Positions 57,392 to 64,000 of a stretch of DNA of 64,000 nt are shown here, in pieces. The notes beneath the pieces are model-generated. The model was given only the letters and a program-made list of their open reading frames with translations, ran no database searches and was not told where the DNA came from. Each line of letters starts with the position of its first letter. The stretch's first letter is position 1. Source of the DNA: Sphingomonas sp. (GTDB lineage: Bacteria; Pseudomonadota; Alphaproteobacteria; Sphingomonadales; Sphingomonadaceae); NCBI GenBank assembly GCA_017418975.1, contig JAFOMG010000028.1:62001-126000 (forward strand), given 5' to 3'. A program made the translations under genes and the position numbers.

Positions 57392-60081
57392 GGGTTCGCC
57401 CCGTTGCCGGCGCCTTCGATCAGATGCGTCAGGCCCCGTCCGGCGCTCTGCATGCCGCCCTTGGCCAGTTCGCCGCGCGCGGCGGCGACGAGATGGCGCA
57501 TCCTGATGACGCCGCCTTCCTCCGCGCCCATGAACGCGCCGGCCAGGACGGCCTTGGCGATGCTGCCGCCGGAAAGCGGGAGCTGGCGGAAGGCGGCGAG
57601 ATCGATGTCGTCGGCCACTTCGGCTTCCGGCGGCAGCATGCCCTGCCAGATCAGCGCGCGCTGGTCTTCGTCGGGCATCGGGAAGTCGATGACCTTGTTG
57701 AGCCGGCGCAGGAAGGCAGTATCGATATTCGCCTTGCGATTGGTCGTGAGCAGCACCGGCGCGAGATGCTCCTCGATCCGCTGCAGCAGGAAATTGACTT
57801 CGATATTGGCATAGCGGTCGTGCGCGTCGTGGATTTCCGAACGCTTGCCGAACAGCGCGTCGGCCTCGTCGAACAGCAGCACCGCGCTCGCCGCCTCGGC
57901 CGCCTCGAAGATGCGGTCGAGCGCCTTTTCGGTCTCGCCGATATATTTGGAGACCGTCTTGGCCAGGTCGACCTGGAACAGCGCCGCGCCGAGTTCGCCG
58001 GCGATGATCTGCGCCGCCATCGTCTTGCCGGTGCCGCTGGGGCCGGCCAGCAGCGCGATCATGGCCTGGCCATAGGGAATGCGGGCGCCGAAGCCCCAGT
58101 CCTCCCAGACGGTGGTGCCGTGCCGGATCTGGACCACGATGCTCTTCAGCTCGGCCTTGAGCGAGGCGGGCAGGATGATGTCGTCCCATCCCTGGCGGGT
58201 TTCGATCCGGGTCACCGATGGCGGCGCGGAGGCGCGCGACACGAGGCGGGCCGCCTCGCGCAGCGCGGGCTCGCTCGCATTCGGCGGATCGATCGCGCCG
58301 CTGCCGACCGCCAGCGCGACGGTCGCCTCCGCCTGCTCGCGGTCGAAGGCGAAGGTCGCGCCCAGTTCGCGGGCGGCGCGGCCGGAAAGGGCCAGGCCGC
58401 GGCCCGCCGCCGCGCGGTCCCAGATCGAAGCCCGTTCCTCGCGCGTCGGCCTTGGCCTCGAGACCTCGGCGATGCCGCCGGCCGCGCCGCGGAGCGCGGT
58501 CGGGACGACATGGGTACCCTGCAGCACCAGCAAGGGAAGATGGGGGGCGAGATCGTCGACCAGCGTTCGGATCAGGGCTTCGCGCGTCGCCTCGACATGG
58601 TCGTCGAGGCCGGCGACGATGAGCATGGCTTCCGTCGCGTGCGCGGCGCGCCCGAACGACAACAGCCTGTCGAGCGCCGTCTGCGGCTCCTGCCCCGCGA
58701 CCGGGGCGAGGTTTCCGACGAGCACGCGATTGCCGGCCGACGCGAGCTGCCTCGCGAGCCACGCGGCCTCCGACGGCGGGGCATGGAAGTGCATGATCGG
58801 CCGTTCGCCCGCCTCGCGGCCCGCCGCCCATTGGACGAGCGCGAGCTGGGGATCGAACGCCTCGGCGAAATCGGCCGGATCGTAGAGCGTGGCGCCTTCG
58901 ATGGCGTCGGGCGGGCAGCCGCGCAACAGGGCGACGATGTCTTCGGGAACCCGGAGCGGGCACAGGCTGTCCGGCGTCAGGACCTCGGCGCGGACGGTGT
59001 GCAGGAGGCGGAAGCGGCCAAAGGGGTTGCTGCCGGCAAGCCGTCGCTGCAGCTTCCATGGCCGGCCGGCGCCCTCGATCATCTGCGCGAGCAGGGAAAG
59101 CGTCGGGCGGCGAACGGAAAGGTCGTCGTTGAGGAAGCCGATCGCCTGTGCGAGATGCCCGGCGATATCGGGCGCGGCGGCGATCCACAGCATCTGCCGT
59201 TCGATCTCATCGAGTCCGAAAGCGTGGCAGATCGAGCCCAGGTCGCTGCCGCCGGGGTGATGCCGGGCCGCCTCGACATAGCCATGCAGCCGCGCGTCCA
59301 CTTCCTCCCAGCGGCGCAGCAGTTCGGGCTGCGGCAGCTCCGCTAGGTCGTCGCCGAGCAGGAGGCGCGCGCGGTTGGCGTTGATCCCCCAGCCGGGGAG
59401 GTCGAGGCTGAGGATCTCCGCGGAGGAGGGCGACAGCATCGATGCGAGGCGCAGCTCGAGCCAGAGCACCAGGTCCTCGAGCTGGGCTTCGGGATCGGGC
59501 GGTGCTTGGGTGCCCGTCGCGACCAGCCGCGGCCGGAACGGCGCCTCGGGCATGGGCCGCTCTTCCGATGCCTCCGGCGCCGGGCCTGCGGACGGCCCCT
59601 CGCGTTCCTGCGTTTCGGGCGGCGTTCCCGGTGCCGGGGCGGGTCCTCCCTGGGCAGGGTTTTCGGGCGCGTGCTCTTCGGCATTCCCTACCAGGGCGGC
59701 CATCGCCGCCGGCGTCGAGGTCAGCCCGGCTTCCTTGGTGAGCCACTCGGCGAGGCGCCGCAGTTTCGCGCTGCTGACATCGAACATCGGGGTGTTGCTG
59801 GTGCCCCGGTCGAGGTCGATGTCGATCACCGAGATGGTCGGGTCGAGCGCGTTGATCGCGGCGAATTCGGGACTGCCGGAGAGGCGGAATTCCGCCACCA
59901 GGACATCGTATTTGCGATCCGGGTCCTCGGCACCGATCCTGACCGCCTCCAGCAGCGCCGGCCAGTTCTCGACACAATGCACGATGTTGAAATTGAGCAT
60001 TCCCTCCGGCGCCCATTCGAGCAGCCGCTGGATGCCCTGCCTTCCCGCTTGTCGCGCCATGGGGCCGATCAGCACGCGCAC
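57388..60081 (-). CDS. AAA+ ATPase of the injection system
   Basis: 897 residues from GTG 60081 (GAGAGGA nine bases upstream); an ATG at 60141 adds 20 residues but has no Shine-Dalgarno. The N-terminal 130 residues (RVLIGPMARQ, KYDVLVAEFRLSG, ISVIDIDLDRG) look like a receiver/Rossmann-type fold without a clear phosphorylation set. An Ala/Pro/Glu-rich linker, a helical region (FGLDEIERQMLWIAAAPDIAGHL) and the AAA module follow, with Walker A GPSGTGKT near 680, Walker B VLLFDEADALFG near 732 and LLTTNRKANID as sensor 1. It corresponds to Afp15/Pvc15, needed for particle assembly. First gene of the cluster. Confidence 0.9.
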   Translation of the reverse strand: MRVLIGPMARQAGRQGIQRLLEWAPEGMLNFNIVHCVENWPALLEAVRIGAEDPDRKYDVLVAEFRLSGSPEFAAINALDPTISVIDIDLDRGTSNTPMFDVSSAKLRRLAEWLTKEAGLTSTPAAMAALVGNAEEHAPENPAQGGPAPAPGTPPETQEREGPSAGPAPEASEERPMPEAPFRPRLVATGTQAPPDPEAQLEDLVLWLELRLASMLSPSSAEILSLDLPGWGINANRARLLLGDDLAELPQPELLRRWEEVDARLHGYVEAARHHPGGSDLGSICHAFGLDEIERQMLWIAAAPDIAGHLAQAIGFLNDDLSVRRPTLSLLAQMIEGAGRPWKLQRRLAGSNPFGRFRLLHTVRAEVLTPDSLCPLRVPEDIVALLRGCPPDAIEGATLYDPADFAEAFDPQLALVQWAAGREAGERPIMHFHAPPSEAAWLARQLASAGNRVLVGNLAPVAGQEPQTALDRLLSFGRAAHATEAMLIVAGLDDHVEATREALIRTLVDDLAPHLPLLVLQGTHVVPTALRGAAGGIAEVSRPRPTREERASIWDRAAAGRGLALSGRAARELGATFAFDREQAEATVALAVGSGAIDPPNASEPALREAARLVSRASAPPSVTRIETRQGWDDIILPASLKAELKSIVVQIRHGTTVWEDWGFGARIPYGQAMIALLAGPSGTGKTMAAQIIAGELGAALFQVDLAKTVSKYIGETEKALDRIFEAAEAASAVLLFDEADALFGKRSEIHDAHDRYANIEVNFLLQRIEEHLAPVLLTTNRKANIDTAFLRRLNKVIDFPMPDEDQRALIWQGMLPPEAEVADDIDLAAFRQLPLSGGSIAKAVLAGAFMGAEEGGVIRMRHLVAAARGELAKGGMQSAGRGLTHLIEGAGNGANP

Positions 60082-60347
60082 CTGGAATCGTCCTCTCGAT
60101 CTGGAGAGGCGAACTTCCGCCGGAACGTCTCGATCGGCCATGGACCGGGGGGGACCATTTCCAGCCCATGCGGGGATTGGGTTCGCGGGCGGGGCCAGGG
60201 CCGAAAGGGTTCAGGCGGGATGGCCCGGGACTGGACCGCCCGGGGATCTATGGTCTGGGCGCCCCTGGTGTGCTCCAGCCATCGCGTCGACTGCGCCGCG
60301 GGGTGCGGGTGCCTGCTTGCCGCTCGATCGTCCCGCCAAAGGGCGAG
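60082..60347 (-). other. Upstream region of the injection-system operon
   Basis: 266 bp between rnhA and the ATPase gene, both on the minus strand, so it must contain the rnhA 3' end and most likely the main operon promoter. It is GC-rich, with a run of seven to eight G near 60147-60153 on the plus strand. No obvious -35/-10 pair or terminator hairpin was recognised. Confidence 0.4.
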
Positions 60348-60785
60348 CTATGCGGCGATCGCCGCGTCGCTGGCCAGCTTGTCGGCGCGCTCATTGTCGG
60401 GATGGCCGGCATGGCCCTTCACCCACACCCATTCCACCCGGTGGGGCTTGGCCGCGGCGAGCAGCTCCTGCCAGAGATCGGCATTCTTCACCGGCTTCTT
60501 GTCGGCGGTCTTCCAGCCGTTCTTCAGCCAGCCATGGATCCACTTGGTCAGGCCGTCCAGCACATAGCGGCTGTCGGTCGACAGCGTGACGCGGCAGGGG
60601 CGCTTGAGCGCGCTCAGCCCCTGGATCGCCGCCATCAGCTCCATGCGGTTGTTGGTGGTGTGCTTCTCGCCGCCGGAGAGCTCCTTCTCGACGCCGCCCA
60701 TGCGCAGCACCACGCCCCAGCCGCCCTTGCCCGGGTTGCCCTTGCACGCGCCATCGGTGGCGATCTCGACATGTTGCAATTCCAT
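60348..60785 (-). CDS. rnhA: Ribonuclease HI
   Basis: 145 residues with the full RNase H set: ATDGACKGNPGKGGWG (first Asp), MELMAAIQGL (Glu), STDSRYVLDGLTKW (Asp) and VKGHAGHPDNERADKLA (His and Asp). It degrades the RNA of RNA-DNA hybrids. TGATG overlap with thrB; the thrB-rnhA arrangement is standard in Alphaproteobacteria. Confidence 0.97.
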   Translation of the reverse strand: MELQHVEIATDGACKGNPGKGGWGVVLRMGGVEKELSGGEKHTTNNRMELMAAIQGLSALKRPCRVTLSTDSRYVLDGLTKWIHGWLKNGWKTADKKPVKNADLWQELLAAAKPHRVEWVWVKGHAGHPDNERADKLASDAAIAA

Positions 60786-61753
60786 CAGGCGAGCGTCCTT
60801 AGCCGGCTCCCCAGGTCGCTGTCATAGGTTTTCACGCGGCGCCAGAAAGCCAGCGGATCCTTGCGCGTCACCAGCGCGTCCATCGGCGTGTTGAGCCAGT
60901 CCCAGGCGCGCGACAGCGTGAAGCGGATGCACGCGCCGGTCGCCAGCACCGGGAATTCCACCTGCTCCAGGTCGCTCAGCGGGAAGCTCCGCGAATAGCC
61001 CTGGATCAGCGCATCGCCCACCGCCTTGTCGTGCGCGCGGCCGCCGGCGTCGAACGACCAGGCAGCGTGCATCACGGCGAGATCATAGACGCGGATGTCG
61101 GTGCAGGCGAAATAGAAGTCGATCAGGCCGGTCACCCGATTGCCGAGCATCAGGACATTGTCGGGGAAAAGATCGGCATGGATCGCGCAGCGGTCCATAT
61201 GGTCGCCGGGCCATGCGGAGCGGACGTCGTCGAGGGCGAAGCCGATATCGTCGTAGAGGCCGGGCGCGATCTCGTCGAGGCTGCGGCCGCAGCGCTCGAA
61301 CAAGGGCAGCCAGGTGTCGAAGCCCATCGAGTTGGGCCGGTCGAGCGGGAAGTCGGCGGCGGCGGCGTGCATCCTGCCCATCGCCTCGGCGACGGCATGC
61401 GCCTGGGCCGGCGTCGGGTGCGACACGGAGACGCCGGACAGGAACTGGATCAGGCAGGCCGGCCGCCCCTCCAGCTCGTGGATCAGCGTGCCGTCGCGAT
61501 CGGGCACCGCGGGCGGCACGGGCAGGCCCTTGGCCGCCAGATGCTCGAGCAGCGCCATGAAATAGGGCAGGTCGCCGGCGGCGACGCGCTTCTCGTAGAG
61601 CGTCAGGATGAAGCGGCTCTTCGTCGTGTCGACCAGATAGTTGGAATTCTCCACGCCCTCGGCGATGCCCTTGGCCGAGACGAGCTCGCCGACGTCGAAC
61701 CTGTCGAGGAACGCGCTCAGCGCCTCCGCCGAAACCTGCGTATAGACTGCCAC
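60785..61753 (-). CDS. thrB: Homoserine kinase
   Basis: 322 residues of the ThrB/APH-like kinase family. Start GTG 61753 (GGGGGA upstream) gives VAVYTQVSAEALSAFLDRFD. VENSNYLVDTTKSRFILTLYE is the nucleotide region, CAIHADLFPDNVL the catalytic HxDxxxDN, and GLIDFYFACTDI the metal-binding Asp. Phosphorylates homoserine for threonine synthesis. Confidence 0.95.
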   Translation of the reverse strand: MAVYTQVSAEALSAFLDRFDVGELVSAKGIAEGVENSNYLVDTTKSRFILTLYEKRVAAGDLPYFMALLEHLAAKGLPVPPAVPDRDGTLIHELEGRPACLIQFLSGVSVSHPTPAQAHAVAEAMGRMHAAAADFPLDRPNSMGFDTWLPLFERCGRSLDEIAPGLYDDIGFALDDVRSAWPGDHMDRCAIHADLFPDNVLMLGNRVTGLIDFYFACTDIRVYDLAVMHAAWSFDAGGRAHDKAVGDALIQGYSRSFPLSDLEQVEFPVLATGACIRFTLSRAWDWLNTPMDALVTRKDPLAFWRRVKTYDSDLGSRLRTLA

Positions 61754-61840
61754 ATTTCCCCCTTCGTCATCCCCGCGGACGGGGCGACCCATCTCCTGCC
61801 GGCGCCCCGTGCACAACCGCAGTTGTGCTTGGGGCGTGCA

Positions 61841-62794
61841 TCAGGCCGCTTCCAGCCCGCGCGGCAGCTTGAAGGTGACGTTCTCGGGCACCGTCTCGAC
61901 TTCGCGCTCGCTCACTTCGAAGCGCTCGGAGAGCTTGTCGACCAGCTCGCGGACCAGCAGCTCGGGGGCCGAGGCGCCCGCGCTCACGCCGACCGTGCCG
62001 ACCCCGGCGAGCCAGTCCCAGTCCACATCCTCCGCGCGCTGGATCAGATGGGCGGTGGTGCCCTGCCGCTCGGCCACCTCGACGAGGCGGAGCGAGTTGG
62101 ACGAGTTCAGGCCGCCGATGATCAGCATCAGGTCGACCGACGAGGCGATGGCCTTCACCGCGCCCTGGCGGTTGGTGGTCGCGTAGCAGATGTCGTTCGG
62201 GCCGGGCGCCAGTATGTCCGGGAAGCGGCGCTGGAGCACCGCCAGCGTCGCCGCCGTGTCGTCCACCGACAGCGTGGTCTGGGTCAGGAAGGCGAGGTTG
62301 CCGGGATCGGAGACCCGCACGCCCTCGGCATCGGCGGGGGTTTCCACCAGCGTCATCGACCCCATGGGCACCTGGCCGAAGGTGCCGATCACTTCGGGAT
62401 GGCCGGCATGGCCGATGAACAATATGTGCCGGCCGGCGGCGACCAGCCGCTCGGCCTGGCGATGGACCTTGGAGACGAGCGGGCAGGTGGCGTCGAGATA
62501 TTCGAGCCCGCGCTCCTCCGCCTTGGCGGGCACCGCCTTGGGCACGCCATGCGCCGAGAACACCACCGGCACGTCGTCGGGCACCTGGTCGAGCTCCTCG
62601 ACGAAGATCGCGCCCTTGGCCTTCAGGCTGTCGACCACATATTTGTTGTGCACGATCTCGTGGCGCACATAGACGGGCGCGCCATATTTCTCGATCGCCA
62701 GCTCGACGATGCGAATGGCACGGTCGACTCCGGCGCAGAAGCCGCGGGGCGCTGCGATCAGCAGCTCGAGGAAGGGTTTTACAGGGTCTGCCAT
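61841..62794 (-). CDS. ispH: 4-hydroxy-3-methylbut-2-enyl diphosphate reductase
   Basis: 317 residues with three cluster Cys: APRGFCAGVDRAI, DATCPLVSKVH and NDICYATTNRQ, and the catalytic TTNRQ. VFSAHGVPK and IGHAGHPEVIGT are also diagnostic. Last step of the MEP isoprenoid pathway. Start at 62794 chosen for the usual ADPVKPF opening; an ATG at 62809 is in frame. Confidence 0.97.
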   Translation of the reverse strand: MADPVKPFLELLIAAPRGFCAGVDRAIRIVELAIEKYGAPVYVRHEIVHNKYVVDSLKAKGAIFVEELDQVPDDVPVVFSAHGVPKAVPAKAEERGLEYLDATCPLVSKVHRQAERLVAAGRHILFIGHAGHPEVIGTFGQVPMGSMTLVETPADAEGVRVSDPGNLAFLTQTTLSVDDTAATLAVLQRRFPDILAPGPNDICYATTNRQGAVKAIASSVDLMLIIGGLNSSNSLRLVEVAERQGTTAHLIQRAEDVDWDWLAGVGTVGVSAGASAPELLVRELVDKLSERFEVSEREVETVPENVTFKLPRGLEAA

Positions 62795-62845
62795 AGTTCC
62801 GCCTCGCACCTACGCGATTGCTTGCGCGGGCTCAACGCGGTTCCT

Positions 62846-63550
62846 ATGGTGCGCGCCGTTTTGGACCCCATCTGGTCCCGTGTGTTTGAAAGGGTTTCCG
62901 TCTTGGTCCGCAACCTCGCCGTTTTCGCTCTGATCCCGCTCGCGCTCGGCGCCTGCAGCCGCACCGGCGAAATCGATGCCAATGGCGGCGGCGCTGGCGT
63001 CACGGCGGTGCGCTCGGCCTGCCCGCACGTCGCGATTCCCGCGGGCACGGGCGACATGACCATCTTCAACCCGGCGACCAGCCGCGAGGCCAGCGCGATC
63101 GACGTCAACGCGGTGATGACCAACGTCACCTCGACGTGCGACGATGCCGGCCCCCAGGTCGTCACCACCGTCAATTTCGACGTGCTGGCGCGCCGCCAGA
63201 GCGCCGACGGCCCGCGCGACGTGAGCTTCCCCTATTTCGTGACGGTGGTGCGTGGCGGCACGTCGGTGGTCGCCAAGCGGATCAACCGCGTCACCGTGCA
63301 TTTCGAGCCGGGCCAGCTGCGTGCGCAGACCAGCGGCACCGCCACCACCTATGTCGACCGCGCCGCCGCGACGCTGCCCGACGAGGTCCGCAAGCGCCTC
63401 ACCGAGAAGCGCAAGGCCGGCGAGCAGGCGGCGGCGATGGACCCGCTGGCCGATCCCTCGATCCGCGGCGCGGTGCTCTCGGCCACGTTCGAGGCGCTGG
63501 TCGGCTTCCAGCTGACCGAGGACCAGCTGAAGTACAACGTCACGCGGTGA
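62846..63550 (+). CDS. Exported lipoprotein of unknown function
   Basis: A protein of about 234 residues with a lipobox (PLALGAC) followed by a beta-rich mature domain (VVTTVNFDVLARRQSADGPRDVSFPYFVTVVRGG) and a helical C-terminus. The ATG at 62846 gives a long n-region; a TTG at 62903 with AGGG nine bases upstream would give a shorter, more typical signal peptide. It is divergent from ispH. The family is widespread in Sphingomonads but without known function. Confidence 0.7.
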   Translation: MVRAVLDPIWSRVFERVSVLVRNLAVFALIPLALGACSRTGEIDANGGGAGVTAVRSACPHVAIPAGTGDMTIFNPATSREASAIDVNAVMTNVTSTCDDAGPQVVTTVNFDVLARRQSADGPRDVSFPYFVTVVRGGTSVVAKRINRVTVHFEPGQLRAQTSGTATTYVDRAAATLPDEVRKRLTEKRKAGEQAAAMDPLADPSIRGAVLSATFEALVGFQLTEDQLKYNVTR

Positions 63551-63552
63551 CT

Positions 63553-63684
63553 TCCTCCCCTCCCGGCAAGGGAGGGGATCGAGGGGTGGGTGGAGGCCTG
63601 GTGATACGGCGCCGTATCGCCGGGCCTTTCCGTATTGCGAGCATTCGACTCACCCCCAGCCCCTCCCTTCCAGGGAGGGGAGTC
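63553..63684. repeat. Intergenic palindromic (REP-like) element
   Basis: Two CCCCTCCC...GGGAGGGG hairpins (63557-63577 and about 63660-63680) enclose a perfect 16-bp palindrome GATACGGCGCCGTATC (63603-63618). The flanks (GAGGGGTGGGTG and its near complement CTCACCCCCAGC) can pair, so the whole piece may fold into one long imperfect hairpin. Such elements recur between genes in Sphingomonad genomes (general knowledge). It may also terminate the lipoprotein transcript. Confidence 0.6.
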
Positions 63685-63747
63685 TCGGGACGTTTTGGTC
63701 GTTGACTCGAATCATCCCCACGGCCAAGGCTGCGCCCGTCGACAGGC

Positions 63748-63976
63748 ACGCGCGGGAGAGTGTGGGGCCGTTCCAATCGTAGCCAGCGTGCTGGCGGTTC
63801 GATTGGAATAGCAAGAAATCCCACCGCCGAAGGAGCAACCGCCCCGGAATCTCTCAGGCACCAGGGACCGCGCGGGCACGACACTCTGGAAAGCGGACGC
63901 GGCCCGGCCACGTCCCACCGAAGGGGTAAGCCAGGCGACTGGCGAAAGCTCTCAGGTTCCGTGACAGAGGGGGCGA
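63748..63976 (+). ncRNA. Tandem glycine riboswitch
   Basis: Two aptamers in tandem. The first has GCGGGAGAG (63752-63760), CGCCGAAGGAGCAA (63825-63838), TCTCTCAGGCACCAGGGACCG (from 63850) and ACACTCTGGAAAG. The second has CACCGAAGGGGTAAG (63917-63931), GCTCTCAGGTTCC and GTGACAGAGGGGG. Both conserved cores are intact. It points right, so the controlled gene is beyond the window, usually gcvT of glycine cleavage. Aptamer 1 carries an extra hairpin at 63771-63808. Confidence 0.92.
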
Positions 63977-64000
63977 TGGAACGGTGCGCGAGGATTCCGC

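Noticed and set aside
32293..60081. Type VI secretion system, prophage or R-type tailocin
   Set aside because: No TssJ/L/M, TssB/C pair or ClpV; no capsid, portal, terminase, integrase or lysis cassette; presence of Pvc16-like cap, LysM/Afp7-like and Afp15-like AAA+ ATPase points to eCIS.
61031..62845. Long plus-strand open frame running into the exported lipoprotein
   Set aside because: It lies antisense to thrB and ispH, both certain genes; only the part after 62846 (or 62903) has a signal peptide and protein-like sequence.
1..64000. CRISPR array, tRNA/rRNA genes, insertion sequences or attachment sites
   Set aside because: Read for spaced repeats, tRNA-like T-loop sequences, transposases and integrases; none was seen.

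Overview
The window is high-GC DNA from an alphaproteobacterium, most likely a Sphingomonas-type member of the Sphingomonadales. This rests on the ispH-thrB-rnhA gene order, two large TonB-dependent receptors, OhrR- and TetR-controlled small-molecule genes, an intergenic CCCCTCCC...GGGAGGGG palindromic element, and a tandem glycine riboswitch at the right edge. No phage capsid, terminase, integrase, tRNA, rRNA, CRISPR array or insertion sequence was seen.

Layout. (1) 1-3056: edge of a GH105-type glycosidase, a hotdog thioesterase, a SpoIIAA-like protein, and a divergent pair of exported alpha/beta hydrolase and OhrR-type MarR regulator separated by three copies of a TNTCGCGANA palindrome. (2) 3068-12527: an envelope or signalling block with an OmpR-type response regulator, a small outer-membrane barrel, a second OmpR-type regulator with its histidine kinase, several small exported proteins, a polysaccharide deacetylase, a GNAT acetyltransferase and two serine hydrolases of the beta-lactamase fold. 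Five 11-bp-phased direct repeats (GCAAnnTTnnnGCAAnnTT-like) lie here, four of them 50-70 bp before genes for exported proteins. They look like the target of one of the two regulators. (3) 12755-31304: a catabolic and uptake cluster with two TonB receptors, an acyl-CoA synthetase, SCP-x-type thiolase, SDR dehydrogenase, esterases, an MFS carrier, a TetR regulator, a GH2 beta-mannosidase and a third serine hydrolase. TTGATT...AATCAA palindromes and a shared promoter element tie the hydrolase-thiolase-SDR operon, the ligase and the second receptor into one putative TetR regulon.

(4) 31343-60081: the most notable region is a complete-looking extracellular contractile injection system (eCIS; Afp/PVC-like phage tail), all on the minus strand and tightly coupled, many junctions being 4-nt ATGA overlaps. 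In transcription order it encodes an AAA+ ATPase, a Pvc16-type (DUF4255) cap, a beta-rich protein, a coiled-coil protein, sheath, inner tube, tail-assembly protein, a DUF6760-like small protein, a second tube-like protein, a Pro/Ala-rich protein, a LysM protein, gpD-like hub, gpV-like spike, PAAR tip, gp25, two baseplate-J/wedge proteins (1641 and 604 aa), a P2-I-like tail protein, two related Cys-rich proteins, a 1286-aa multidomain protein that looks like cargo or tape measure, and an overlapping 190-aa HEAT-like protein that could be its immunity or loading partner. A NarL-type regulator with a degenerate receiver lies downstream. No tail-fibre gene is recognisable, but both large baseplate proteins carry beta-propeller-like regions.

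(5) 60348-64000: housekeeping genes rnhA, thrB and ispH, a divergent exported lipoprotein, a palindromic repeat, and a tandem glycine riboswitch facing out of the window, presumably towards gcvT.
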